Assembly: GCA_944548615.1 (NCBI GenBank)
Contig: OX155967.1
Span: 1,833,662 to 1,897,661, forward strand
Source: Micropterix aruncella
Lineage: Eukaryota; Arthropoda; Insecta; Lepidoptera; Micropterigidae
Direction: 5' to 3'
DNA length: 64,000 nt
Part shown: positions 10,612-19,631 of the stretch, piece after piece
How positions within the stretch are numbered: the first letter of the stretch is position 1
How the letters are laid out: the number at the start of each line of letters is the position of its first letter
Notes under the pieces: model-generated
Databases searched by the model: none
Seen by the model: only the letters and a program-made list of their open reading frames with translations
Told to the model about the DNA's origin: nothing
Made by a program: the position numbers and the translations under genes

Positions 10612-10994
10612 TGGCGTAGCGTGCCTTGGCGGGGCCCCGTATAATAATTTGTTTGGGGGCCTTTAGGAAGGGTAAAGATTTCTCACAAAAGAAAAAAAAT
10701 GTTTCAATAAAATTAAAAGAAATATTTATTTATCATAATTATCAATCTGTCACTTTTTTAAAATGTTTACAAACAATTCAAATTAAATATACACTCTCCT
10801 TGCCCTTTTTCGGCAAACTGATTTATTAAATCATTTATAGCTGATGCTGACTTTAGTTTTTCTAATGTTTCAGCCTCTATGGACAATAGTGACAGGTCTG
10901 ATGGGCAAAATTTTGCTTACGCACGTTGGGGGCCCCCGTGGCCCTGGGGCCCCGTATAATTGATACGGCAGATACCGCGGTAGCTACGCCCCTG
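10612..10994 (-). mobile_element. hAT relic with CAGGGGCGTAGCTACC end
   Basis: The right end read inverted is CAGGGGCGTAGCTACCG; the left end GTGGCGTAGCGTGCC is a decayed counterpart. Flanks CTCCGTGG (10604-10611) and CTCCGTGC (10995-11002) form an 8-bp duplication with one mismatch. Minus-strand coding remnant reads LSLLSIEAETLEKLKSASAI and NDLINQFAEK, the very C-terminus of a hAT transposase. Confidence 0.7.
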
Positions 10995-11165
10995 CTCCGT
11001 GCATGCGCGACTAGACAAGGATGAAAGGGGGTACTATATGCAGCTGTCTCTTTCTATTCGATTGACGCATTCTCAGGCTGCTCACGAAGTCTAGTTACTT
11101 ATATGTCAATGCGTATGACAGATCCGCGCGTAGCCGTTTCGGCCGGCCCCCATAGATATTATATA
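10995..11165 (+). repeat. Family H copy
   Basis: 10998-11090 matches the inverse of 8170-8275. 11118-11150 (GACAGATCCGCGCGTAGCCG, GGCCCCCATAGATAT) matches the last bases of the window (63950-63990). Confidence 0.55.
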
Positions 11166-11393
11166 CATATATAATATACATGACTGACAATGTTAATTAC
11201 TAGGTAAAAAGATAGAACTCGTGAAAAAACGATATTGTTAGTATGTATTTACAACGTTGTCTAAAAAGTTGCAGCGCTGATTTTTACGCGCGAGGGCTGG
11301 CTTCGGACCGGCGCGTCGTGTCCAGGACACGTCTCTCCAAAAATATGCGGCCTGTATGGCCTTGTCATTCACCACCTGTACGTTCTGGTAGCT
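11166..11393. other. Unassigned stretch
   Basis: AT-rich start with (TATA) runs, then a GC-richer part with GTCCAGGACACG. No repeat partner was found in the window. Confidence 0.3.
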
Positions 11394-12011
11394 TGTGAGG
11401 GACCACCCCTCACAAGACTCCAAATTATTCGATGTGAGGTGGTGGTGTCAACTTACGAGTTATCTCCGTATTTAAAGGCGGTTATGATGAAGCAGAGGAT
11501 ATTTATTGATTGAATCGATTGAATATTGCCAGTTATAACGCTTGTTGAATTAACGAGTGCCCGGATTACTTTATCGAGACGCGAGGGTTGCGCGACGGAG
11601 CGCGGAGGTTATGTAGGAAAGTGGATGAGGATTGTATGTGTGCTCCTAGTATCTTGTACTGGGCACGGCTCGAGTCTGTGTGATTACAGACTGATGCTTC
11701 GAGACTCAGGGAAAATGAGGAAAGGAAACCAAGGAGCCGGATCCGTTGAGCGACCTCGTAGAGGGGCACCGGATATGCCGTCGCAACCTTGGGGGAAGGT
11801 GATCAATCGGGGACTGATAATTTGGTTGCTTTTTGGCCGGTTTATATAGGCCGTGCAATGATGCAATTTGAAATATTCTGAGTAAAAGTATTGTTTCATC
11901 GTGCTGATTCATAGCAGCACGAGTCAAAATAATAGCTGAATTGTGTCAGTGGATTTCACTGGAAATCGATGCATTTCTTGATCGTATGTAGTGGACTTAA
12001 GGTCCGTTACA
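11394..12011. repeat. Repeat B copy 1, LTR-like ends
   Basis: Begins TGTGAGGGACCACCCCTCAC and ends GGTCCGTTACA, so TG...CA. It is nearly identical to 27569-28863 once the insertion there is removed (618 against 610 bp). TTTATATAGGCC near 11839 could be a TATA signal. The left flank of this copy does not repeat the GCAG seen on its right, so a clean LTR target duplication is not shown here. Open frames inside are not conserved as proteins. Confidence 0.6.
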
Positions 12012-12040
12012 GCAGCCAAGTCTATCTATACTATTGATCA

Positions 12041-12190
12041 ATTTAATTTCAATTTATTTCCAAAAAAAATCTTAACAGATTGTAGAAACTTAATATCTAG
12101 GTACATTTAAATTACAGTCTATTATTCCGTTTTCACAATATCTAAATGTATCACCACGTACATACAGTTACTTCTTTATTACTTTTAGGA
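12041..12190 (-). mobile_element. LINE 3' end only, same family as 8284-9060
   Basis: Same 3' UTR as 8284-9060 and 28888-29640 (AATCTTAACAGATTGTAGAA inverted tail). It is joined to repeat B by the same short spacer (GCAGCCAAGTCTATCTATAC) as the copy at 28864. Cut off by a hAT fragment at 12191. Confidence 0.7.
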
Positions 12191-12318
12191 CATCATTCAT
12201 TCTATCTCGTCGTCTATCTGCCATATTATACCCTACGTTCATACGTTGTGTTTGCGACCCACCTGGAATCGGCTCGCGACCCACCAGTGGGTCGCGACCC
12301 ACACTTTGGGAACCGCTG
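12191..12318 (-). mobile_element. hAT end fragment (CAGCGGTTCCCAAAGTGTGG)
   Basis: Inverse of the first ~125 bp of the hAT at 24624-27284, including the terminus CAGCGGTTCCCAAAGTGTGG and the AACGTAGGGTATAATATGG block. It contains, uninterrupted, the site (ATGGCAGATAGACGACGAG) that carries a solo LTR in the larger copy. Confidence 0.8.
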
Positions 12319-12616
12319 CTCTAGACGATCAAGCATGCTTGTCAAGCATCGCGTCGCGGGCTGGGAGGGGATCGTAAACCGCAGGAATTATGCAAATATA
12401 TATTTTAAATATTTACCCCAAATGCCTAATTTTGTAGTTTATACCAGGGAGTCACGTTAATTAGACGTAATTGATTGATGAATGACGTGACTCCCTGGTA
12501 TAAAACTACAAAATTAGGCATTTTTAGTCAATATAAAAAATGCATTTTTCCTGCGGTTTACTATCCCTGCCCAGCCCACGCCGCAATGCTTGACAGGCAT
12601 GCTTGACCGTCTAGAG
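12319..12616. mobile_element. Foldback element with ~135-bp arms
   Basis: Starts CTCTAGACGATCAAGCATGC and ends GCATGCTTGACCGTCTAGAG. The arms also share CGTAAACCGCAGGA and CTAATTTTGTAGTTTATACC/AGGGAGTCACGT. Spacer is about 27 bp near 12458-12485. Arms differ by scattered substitutions, so it is not a recent duplication. No coding capacity. Confidence 0.75.
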
Positions 12617-13181
12617 TTCTCACTTATCCAGGCCGTAATCCCTTTGAAGCAATGGTACCACCACCAGCCATTTAGTCGGAAAGAGATTTCGATAATCTGC
12701 CGCATGAGGATCGGACATTGCTCCACCCCATCGCACCTCCACCGTATTAATGTTCTCGCGTCTCCGCAATGCGATTGTGGACACGGGGATTGCACGCTGG
12801 ACCATCTATTCTTTAACTGTCCCATCCTCAATAATTATGCGAGTTTTATCCCAGACCTTATAAAGTATAACATCCAACTCCCTCTATGTGTTCTCCACTT
12901 GTTATCCCTAAACTCTCCCAAAATATATAAAGTAATATGTAAATTTATTTCACTTAATAATATTTCTGTATAGTGTAATAGCATATTTCACATCCTTTCC
13001 TGGTTTGTAACCATGTTTTATGCTATATGTACCAACATTTCTATAAATAAGAATCCCTTGTTTCAGTATTGTGCCGTCTTATACATATAACAAACTAACT
13101 TAGATGCCCTCCGAAAACGACTTGGCAGAAAAGCACCGACTATCGGTGATTGCCATAAATTAACGAGAAGAAGAAGAAGAA
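12617..13181 (+). mobile_element. LINE 3' end with 12-bp target duplication
   Basis: Flanked by GACCGTCTAGAG at 12605-12616 and 13182-13193 and ending in (GAA)n, so the 5'-truncated insertion is precisely delimited. The coding part reads ICRMRIGHCSTPSHLHRI and PQCDCGHGDCTLDHLFFNCP, the zinc-binding C-terminal segment of I/R1/jockey-type LINEs (Cys-rich CxCxxxxxTxxHxxxxC). It landed at the end of the foldback element. Confidence 0.8.
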
Positions 13182-13193
13182 GACCGTCTAGAG

Positions 13194-13560
13194 AGCCCTT
13201 TAGACCCAACGCTGAGGTTCTGACTGTACGTACGACACGCTCGACCGACACTGCTTTGTCCCGTCAATCGACACATCAATCAATCAATCACTCTTCATTA
13301 ATTTAAAAAAGGTGTTACAGAGTTGTATAGCTGATGTTGTTATATAAAAAAATCATAATAAACAAGTTAATTGGGTATTTAAACAGCATAATAGGGACGG
13401 GGTATTACACCTCTCGTCGGACTAAATTAAGATGAATGGCTTATTTAGGCTGATTCGACATTAAGTTAAGTAGAAGGTCAAGAAATGTATTTTTTACTTC
13501 TTAGTATGGAGATATAATAAACGTGTACCTCTAAACGTTTTTATATTTGAGTCACTAGAA
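13194..13560. other. Unassigned stretch
   Basis: Contains (AATC)n near 13275, possibly a LINE tail, but no recognisable frame. Confidence 0.3.
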
Positions 13561-13640
13561 CAGTGGTTCTTAACCTGTGATCCATTGATTAAATTTAGGT
13601 GGCGTAGTAACTTTTCATGATCATGAAGAAAAAATCAACA
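13561..13640 (+). mobile_element. hAT-like terminus
   Basis: CAGTGGTTCTTAACCTGTGA is the kind of end found on Charlie-type hAT elements. No matching opposite end or target duplication was found, so only the terminus is called. Confidence 0.35.
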
Positions 13641-13754
13641 GATAAAGAAGCGCGCAAGCTCCGACACTTGAGCGCGTGCGAGCGCGCGCGTCTACAAAGT
13701 AAAACAACACAGCTCAGGCACGGAGTATATTATAAATAGGTAAAAACGATTTTA

Positions 13755-13812
13755 CTGCGTGTAGTTTGTAGAACCAGACCTTTTGGCAATGTTGCAACCG
13801 CCGTTGCTCAGG
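13755..13812 (-). mobile_element. Penelope-like tail fragment
   Basis: TTTGTAGAACCAGACC, TTGGCAATGTTGCAACCGCC and GTTGCTCAGG match the inverted Penelope tail seen intact at 17190-17240. About 58 bp, decayed. Confidence 0.55.
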
Positions 13813-14140
13813 ATATTTATTTATTTATTTAGGAATTAATTACTATGAAACATTGATTTTGCTTACAAAACTAACAGGAACCGCTTATTTGTTTCTGTCA
13901 CCCAACTGGGACTAGCCCGTTCTAGGGTGGACAGGACTAAAGTCCCGTATAATAATATTAAAATATTACATATTAATTACATTGATATTAATTATTAATA
14001 TTAAATATTACATAATAATATTAAATAATATTAAATAATATTAAAATATTACAAAAAAATATATAAAAGTTGTAGTAAAATGCTAATTAAACTAAATATC
14101 CTCAAAGCGGTCCTCAAAAATAAAAAATATAAAAAAATAA
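13813..14140 (-). repeat. Repeat D copy 1 (LINE-type 3' end, (AAAT)n)
   Basis: TTAATTACTATGAAACATTG and CAACTGGGACTAGCCCGTTC are shared with 35725-36180. The end is (AAAT)n on the minus strand, suggesting the 3' UTR of a LINE. No protein part is recognisable. Confidence 0.6.
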
Positions 14141-14599
14141 TATAATGTATCATTACATTACATTATCGTCGTGTCCAATTGACGGCTAAAGACCGCTCTT
14201 GAACGTGTCAAAATAATTGTGCTAGGTAGTAAGTCTCGTTACTACTCTTTACTGAACATACATAAGTAGTCAAGAATTACCTACTAGATTGTCAAACTAT
14301 AAATATAAATAATCAAAATAGAAGCCTAATATTTGAAGTAGTTAGTAATTTGAAAAGATACGTAGTAAGATTATTCATTGTAATATTCAAATTGTCAGTA
14401 AAATGTTAAATAATCAAATCAAATCTACGTTATGCATTTTAAACCAAAAGTACATGTACAAGACCATATAAAATAATCAGACAATAAGGCTCTACTTTTT
14501 TAAGTAATTCAAATGGGCACAACATTTGAAAAATCATGGCCCTCAAATTCGGCCATATTATAGAAAGGGTGGCGTATCAGCATCTCCTTGATGTTTTTT

Positions 14600-15836
14600 T
14601 TTGAATTTTATGTCCTCCAGCTGTTTAAATTTTGTAGGGAGTAGATATAAAATTTAATGCTAAGATACAAGTAGCTTTTCTGTACTTTTGCCAGTCGTAT
14701 TCGGGGTACGCATAAAAGGGAGCTACCGCGGGTATGATGCGAGTGAATGTCTGAATTAATTGCAGTTTCTGCGAGGTGCTGTCTAGCATACATTTTAAGC
14801 ACTGGTATATGAACGCCGAATACATAGTCATTACCCTTGCCTTGCTGAAATATTCTTTGCATGAGGTCCTAGTCGTTACCTGATACATGCTGCGCAGTGC
14901 TCTCTTGCAAAAGAAAGATTCTTTTACTGGTTGCGGCATTTCCCCAAAACAGTAGTCCGTAAGTCATTAATGAGTTAAAATACGCAAAGTATACTGATTT
15001 GGCTGCCGCAAAACCACAAAGACTTCTGATTTTTTTAATAGAGTATATCGAGCTACATAGCTTACTAGTTAATTGTTGGATGTGCGCATTCCATTGTAAT
15101 TTACTGTCAATCCTAGAGAATTTATTTCTTCTGTGATGTCGATTTCAAAATAGTCGTGTAATTCATTTAAATAGTCAACATTGGCAAGTCTTAAGCGGAA
15201 AGGAATTATTTTTGATTTTGTAATATTTAGACGTAATTCATTAGCATTAAACCAAATCAAGAGTTGATCAATCGTATACCTAATTCTATTTATTAATGAT
15301 TCCTTATTTTTGTCACAGAAGATAAGAGATGTGTCATCTGCAAACAGTGTAATGTCATCATTCTCGGATGACACACATCCCGGCAAGTCATTGGTGTACA
15401 CTAAAAATAAAAATGGACCTAGAATGGAACCTTGAGGTACACCCTTTATTACCAGAATCGGTTGGCTTCTTGTTCCATTTACTTCTGTCGTTTGATACCT
15501 ATTTTGTAGGTATGATTGAATTAGATTTAGCCCTTTGTCTCTGATACCATAGTGTTCTAATTTATTTAGCAAAATATTGTGGTTAACGCAGTCAAATGCT
15601 TTTGATAGGTCACAAAATAGACCAATAACTGTTTTTGAACTATCCAACCCATTCAATAACTCATGCAGTAGTTTTGATGTAGCATTAACAGTCGATAATC
15701 CTGCCCGAAAACCAAACTGTTTACTGTTAATAATGTCGTGAGTGTCGAAAAATTTAGTAATGCGGTTCAATATTACCTTTTCAAAAATTTTGCTAAAGGC
15801 CGGTAATATGGATATCGATATCATAATAAAATACAA
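14600..15836 (-). pseudogene. Jockey/CR1-type LINE, RT to C-terminus
   Basis: One long minus frame (15836 down to 15069) has ILPAFSKIFEKV, the RT motif FCDLSKAFDCVNHNILL, GVPQGSILGPFLFLVYTNDL and LFADDTSLIF, so the palm domain with FADD is intact over about 250 residues. A frameshift near 15075 then leads to LLQKRALRSMYQVTTRTSC and the remaining C-terminus, ending near 14620. The 5' end (endonuclease, ORF1) is missing. Confidence 0.85.
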
Positions 15837-16539
15837 TTACATTATATAATAGGCATTAAATGGAATATATTTGGTTGTTCAACGTGTAAATAGTTGAACA
15901 ACGGCGGGATCATACACATCCGTGAATAAATTATACTAAAATAAATGAATAGATTCTAATATGTGGGTATTTTACAAAATGAGACGAAATCGATGCGCGC
16001 AAATCCCTCAAACATCAACACGTAATCAGATATATGTCTGTAAAACACCGACTGACCTGTGATGATGATCCTCCCCTATCTGGAAGTCCCAGCACTGCTA
16101 CGGACCCTCGAGGTGCCTGCTGGTGGATTTCTTATGCAAGTATCTTCGAAAATGTCTCACACACGACCCACTCGACGCGGATTAGTTCTCTCGCGGAGTT
16201 TTATTATGCGTTTGCGGCGCGGTTTAAGAAAGCGATAAATAAAAGCGGTACAGAGTCGCGAGAGTATGCAAAAACCTCTGAAAAATATATATGCTGTCGT
16301 TCTGACAGCGCGGCGGATGATAAAAAAAACCAGCGGGGGGTAGGCATTTTCGAGCAAACGCAGTACTGGCAGCGTTCAAGTCGTTCTTCTTCTTCTTCGG
16401 AATCAACATCCGTCAGTGAAGGCGAACATCCACATACACTAATCAAATGCTGATGCAAAAGATACTTTGCGCACAACCAATATTATTCAATTAAATAGAG
16501 AATGACAAACAGAGTAGTCAACTAAAATAAAGAGAAAAA
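15837..16539. other. Unassigned stretch
   Basis: Contains a small inverted pair, GGTTGTTCAAC and GTTGAACAAC (near 15874-15902), and a moderately GC-rich part at 16034-16453 that is open in several frames on both strands. None of these frames resembles a known protein, so no gene is called. Confidence 0.35.
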
Positions 16540-16635
16540 TAAAGTTATATGTAAGTAAAGAAATAAAAAGGCATTAATTAATATATAAAAAAATAATATA
16601 AAAATACCTAGTTATATAATAAATTGCTGTCATTC
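16540..16635 (-). repeat. Repeat D fragment
   Basis: ATAAAGTTATATGTAAG, GCATTAATTAATATA and ACCTAGTTATATAAT match 36085-36165. Confidence 0.45.
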
Positions 16636-16636
16636 G

Positions 16637-16738
16637 TCATCTGCCGGTAGGCGGCAAATTGCTGCTGTGGGGCAAAGAGTTCGGCGCGCGTGAATTTTGA
16701 AAACACTCCTTGTGCACCAACACTCCATGTATCTTGTG
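16637..16738 (-). pseudogene. Penelope-like remnant, left half of a split copy
   Basis: TGCCGGTAGGCGGCAAA, GCGCGTGAATTTTGAAAA and CACTCCATGTATCTTGTGTT correspond to 17270-17390 of the better Penelope copy. The sequence resumes at 19142 after the Harbinger-like insertion. Confidence 0.65.
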
Positions 16739-17144
16739 TTAGGGATCGTCCATTAATCACGTGAGGCTCGAAAGAGGGTAGGGGGAAAGGGAGAGGGGGA
16801 GGGGGGGGGGGGGTTTAAAAATATCACGAAATTTCGCAAGGGGATTAGTGCTTATGGGTGTAGTGCGATATAACGTGAATTTATTTTTTTGTTGAACGCG
16901 CGATTTCTGAACCGAAAAACTGTTCATGACAGCAGCTGACATATAAGATGCTTATGCACTTGTTAGTATTAAAAAAAAGTCTTGCTGATCCGTGGTCCGA
17001 GGACAATCTCCATTAAATATATTCATTGACCAGTACAAATATATATTTTTGCATACCTCCTTTCCACGTCCTTGACATCTTTCCTTTATCATTTTTATGT
17101 TTTATTTGCTGACGATACCTCCATTATTTTTCAAAACAATCCAT

Positions 17145-18076
17145 TAATAGGATAGAAATATAGGATAGAAAACGAATTTACCGCGTGAAATTTGTAGGAC
17201 CCGACGTTTCGGTGACGTTGCAGCCGCCGTTGTCTAGGGTAGACTGAAGAGCTGTCAGTCCGTTGTTTTGCGGGTAGGCCGCAAACCGCTGCCGCCACTG
17301 CGTAGGTTATAACGGTGGTGGGGGGCCGGGCTCGGAGCGCGGGAATTTTTAAAATCCGTCTTGCACACAACACTCACTGTATCCTGTTTTACGTCTTTGC
17401 GTTCGGCGTTCGGCTGCGGGAACATTTTAAGAAGAGGGTTCCACGTAGAAGAGAGTTTGTAGCCGTCATCTCTATTGAAGTTCGGAGTTCTTCTTATTTC
17501 AATGGCTTCCCGGATCATGCGAGGAAAGTAGAATTGTTCCTTGGATAGAACAATGGGATTTTGAAACTGCATCCAGTGGTTACTTCCGCTATCCAATATA
17601 TGTTCGCAGATCGCCGATTTTTCTCGCTGAACGTTTTTAACAGCTTTGATGTGTTCTGTCAGTCGCGTGGCTATGGGCCGTTTCGTTTGTCCAACGTAGG
17701 CTAGACCGCAGCTGCATTCGACTTTATACACACCCGGGGTTTGCAGTGGTATTACATCCTTTACAGGCCTCAAAAATCGAGCTATATTTTGGGTCGGTTT
17801 GAAGATCGTTTTTATATCGAATCTGTTTAGCATCTTACTTATTCGATCAGTCACGCCCTTGACGTATGGTAAGAATCCTCTTGATCTGCTCGGTTTTTGA
17901 GTTTCGTCCGTATTAGATCGTGTGCGTGTCTCGTGATATTTTCCGTATCCATTTTTCCTAAGGACATCATTGACATGTTCCATCTCCTTCGGAAAATGCT
18001 CAGTGTCGCATAGATCGCGTGCTCGATTCACGAGCGACGTTTGCACTGAACGTCGATGGTAGGGATGATGGCTGAC
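17145..18076 (-). mobile_element. Penelope-like element, 5'-truncated
   Basis: Minus strand. The 3' end carries the tail GACCCGACGTTTCGGTGACG inverted and AAAACGAATTTACCGCGTGA. The coding region reads from about YVSHHPYHRRSV at 18076 to the stop at 17255. The RT part is missing and only the linker and GIY-YIG endonuclease remain. Tail sequence relates it to 1-352, 16637-16738, 19145-19225 and the foldbacks at 40037 and 61953. Confidence 0.85.
17255..18046 (-). CDS. GIY-YIG endonuclease part of a Penelope-like polyprotein
   Basis: 263 codons stay open without a shift. Numbering from the codon at 18046 (a GTG; no ATG start is implied): NRARDLCD near 7-14 is typical of the linker after the Penelope RT. 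The GIY-YIG core is TPGVYKVECSCG (103-114) followed by AYVGQTKR (117-123), with conserved R128, H132 and a downstream glutamate around 180-183 in REAIEIRRTPNFN. This family uses the domain to nick target DNA for priming. The two cysteines in CSCG are a Penelope hallmark. The upstream RT is absent, so the fragment could not mobilise itself. A Penelope origin is clear; host use is not suggested by anything seen. Confidence 0.85.
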   Translation of the reverse strand: MQTSLVNRARDLCDTEHFPKEMEHVNDVLRKNGYGKYHETRTRSNTDETQKPSRSRGFLPYVKGVTDRISKMLNRFDIKTIFKPTQNIARFLRPVKDVIPLQTPGVYKVECSCGLAYVGQTKRPIATRLTEHIKAVKNVQREKSAICEHILDSGSNHWMQFQNPIVLSKEQFYFPRMIREAIEIRRTPNFNRDDGYKLSSTWNPLLKMFPQPNAERKDVKQDTVSVVCKTDFKNSRAPSPAPHHRYNLRSGGSGLRPTRKTTD

Positions 18077-18079
18077 ATA

Positions 18080-18898
18080 TTATGGCTACGTATATTCGCA
18101 TCTAAAATACGGCATTATAAAGTGGGGCAACTCAACAGAAGTCCAACGAATATTCAAAATACAGAAGTCCTGTGTTCGACTTCTAAACGGAGTAGCGTCA
18201 GACACTTCCTGCAGGCCGCTCTTCGTTAGCATGTCTATGTTGACTGTGCCCTCTCTGTATATACTGGAATGTTGTGAATACATTAAAAATAATCCCGATA
18301 TCTACTCCTTACGAAGAGATGTACATTCAACTACGAGGAATAGAAACCTGATAAATTATCCCTCAGTGAGGACAGAAATGTGTAAAAAGGGACCTGAGTT
18401 CTTTTGTGTTAAATATTTTAACGCTATTCCACAAAACATCAAATCATTGCAACAACCAGGATTCAAACAGACATGAAAGCACTGGCTCAAAAATAAATGC
18501 CATTAGAGCGTGAATGACTTTTTAAACGACAATGACAAAGAAATAATATAATATATTTTTATTGTAATTCTCCAACATTTTAAACTTTAAACATTTATAT
18601 TTAATTCTAGCTCTAAATCTGACAAACCGTAGATAGCCTAATAATTCCAGTTTGACATTTTATTTTAAAAACAAACTGACATTTGATTTATATATTAATA
18701 ATTATTATTTTGTTAATACCTATGTCTAAAACGTAATATTTTCGGATTTGTTTTCCTTCAACTGCGAAGTGAACATATTTAATTATAGAAAATACATATT
18801 GTACGCCTGATTGGTAAACTGTATAGCACATATAATAGTACCTATCCATTTTGTACGACCTACTTACAGTTCACAATAAAGAATTATTATTATTATTA
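18080..18898 (+). mobile_element. LINE C-terminal end with (ATT)n tail
   Basis: Plus strand reads IFKIQKSCVRLLNGVASDTS, LTVPSLYILECCEYIKNN and GPEFFCVKYFNAIPQNIK before a stop near 18475, then a long AT-rich 3' UTR ending CAATAAAGAATTATTATT. Jockey/CR1-type C-terminus, 5'-truncated, lying inside the Harbinger-like element next to the Penelope fragment. Confidence 0.75.
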
Positions 18899-19144
18899 CT
18901 ATGAAAGTCAGAAACAACCTGCAACTTTAATGTCTCTCTGGAAATTTTTATCACAGATATTTCAGAATTAAATTAGATTATACCTATATTTAAAGATAAT
19001 ATTCTGATAGATACTTTGTACCAAAAAATACACGTGATTTTGGGTGGGGGGAAAGAATAGTCTAAAACCTTACTACATATCACTGGTGGGGATGGGGTTA
19101 AAAAGGTACTATAAAACATCATGCGATTAATGGACGACCCCTTA

Positions 19145-19225
19145 CGCCCTTGCGCTCGGCGATGGGGATTGAGAAAATTTTAAGAAAAGGGTTTCACGTA
19201 GTAGAAAATCAAAACGGTGTCTCTA
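19145..19225 (-). pseudogene. Penelope-like remnant, right half of a split copy
   Basis: CGCCCTTGCGCTCGGCG and GGGTTTCACGTAGTAG match 17395-17450 of the other copy, continuing directly from 16738. Confidence 0.6.
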
Positions 19226-19299
19226 CGTCGAGCTTGACGGGGAAAGGGCGCCTCGGTTCGGTCGGCGCTATAAATTCGATTCATTTAGAGATGACGTTT

Positions 19300-19385
19300 T
19301 CTTAGAGGTTAAGACGGACATATACATTTTGACCACCGCCCCCCCCCCCCCTCCGAGACGATTAGGACCATTTCCAGGCTGATCT
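19300..19385 (+). repeat. Family A fragment
   Basis: ATACATTTTGACCACCGCCC, poly-C, then ACGATTAGGACCATTTCCAG, as in 42540-42600. The rest of the copy may resume at 22395 on the far side of the LINE. Confidence 0.5.
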
Positions 19386-19631
19386 TACCAGTACCATTTT
19401 TGTAAAAATAGTATTTTAATACTACGAAACTACAAATACTACGAATTGGTACGCAGAATCAGAATCAGAATCAGAATCAGAAAGGTCTTTATTATTTCTC
19501 ATTTCTTAATTACAACAATGCTATTATAAGGCGCTAAATTGTCTTGATTTGTCCTTAGTGGATCTAACAAGTCATGTTATGTTTATCCTAATGTAAGCGT
19601 TAACATCATTTATTGTTAGTAGCTAGAAAAT

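Larger units (their letters stand above)
16742..19141. mobile_element. Harbinger-like DNA element, TTA target duplication
   Basis: Ends GGGATCGTCCATTAATC (left) and the inverse of GGGGTCGTCCATTAATC (right), flanked by TTA at 16739-16741 and 19142-19144. A 3-bp TWA target with GGG-type ends fits PIF/Harbinger. No transposase was found; the interior is filled by a Penelope-like element and a LINE. It sits inside an older Penelope remnant whose halves can be joined across it. Confidence 0.65.

Noticed and set aside
11526..11849. 107-codon plus frame in repeat B
   Set aside because: The equivalent frame in copy 2 is disrupted by the family C insertion and indels; no protein family resemblance.
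16034..16476. Several open frames up to 139 codons
   Set aside because: No conserved motifs, opposite-strand overlap, no splice context; composition effect.
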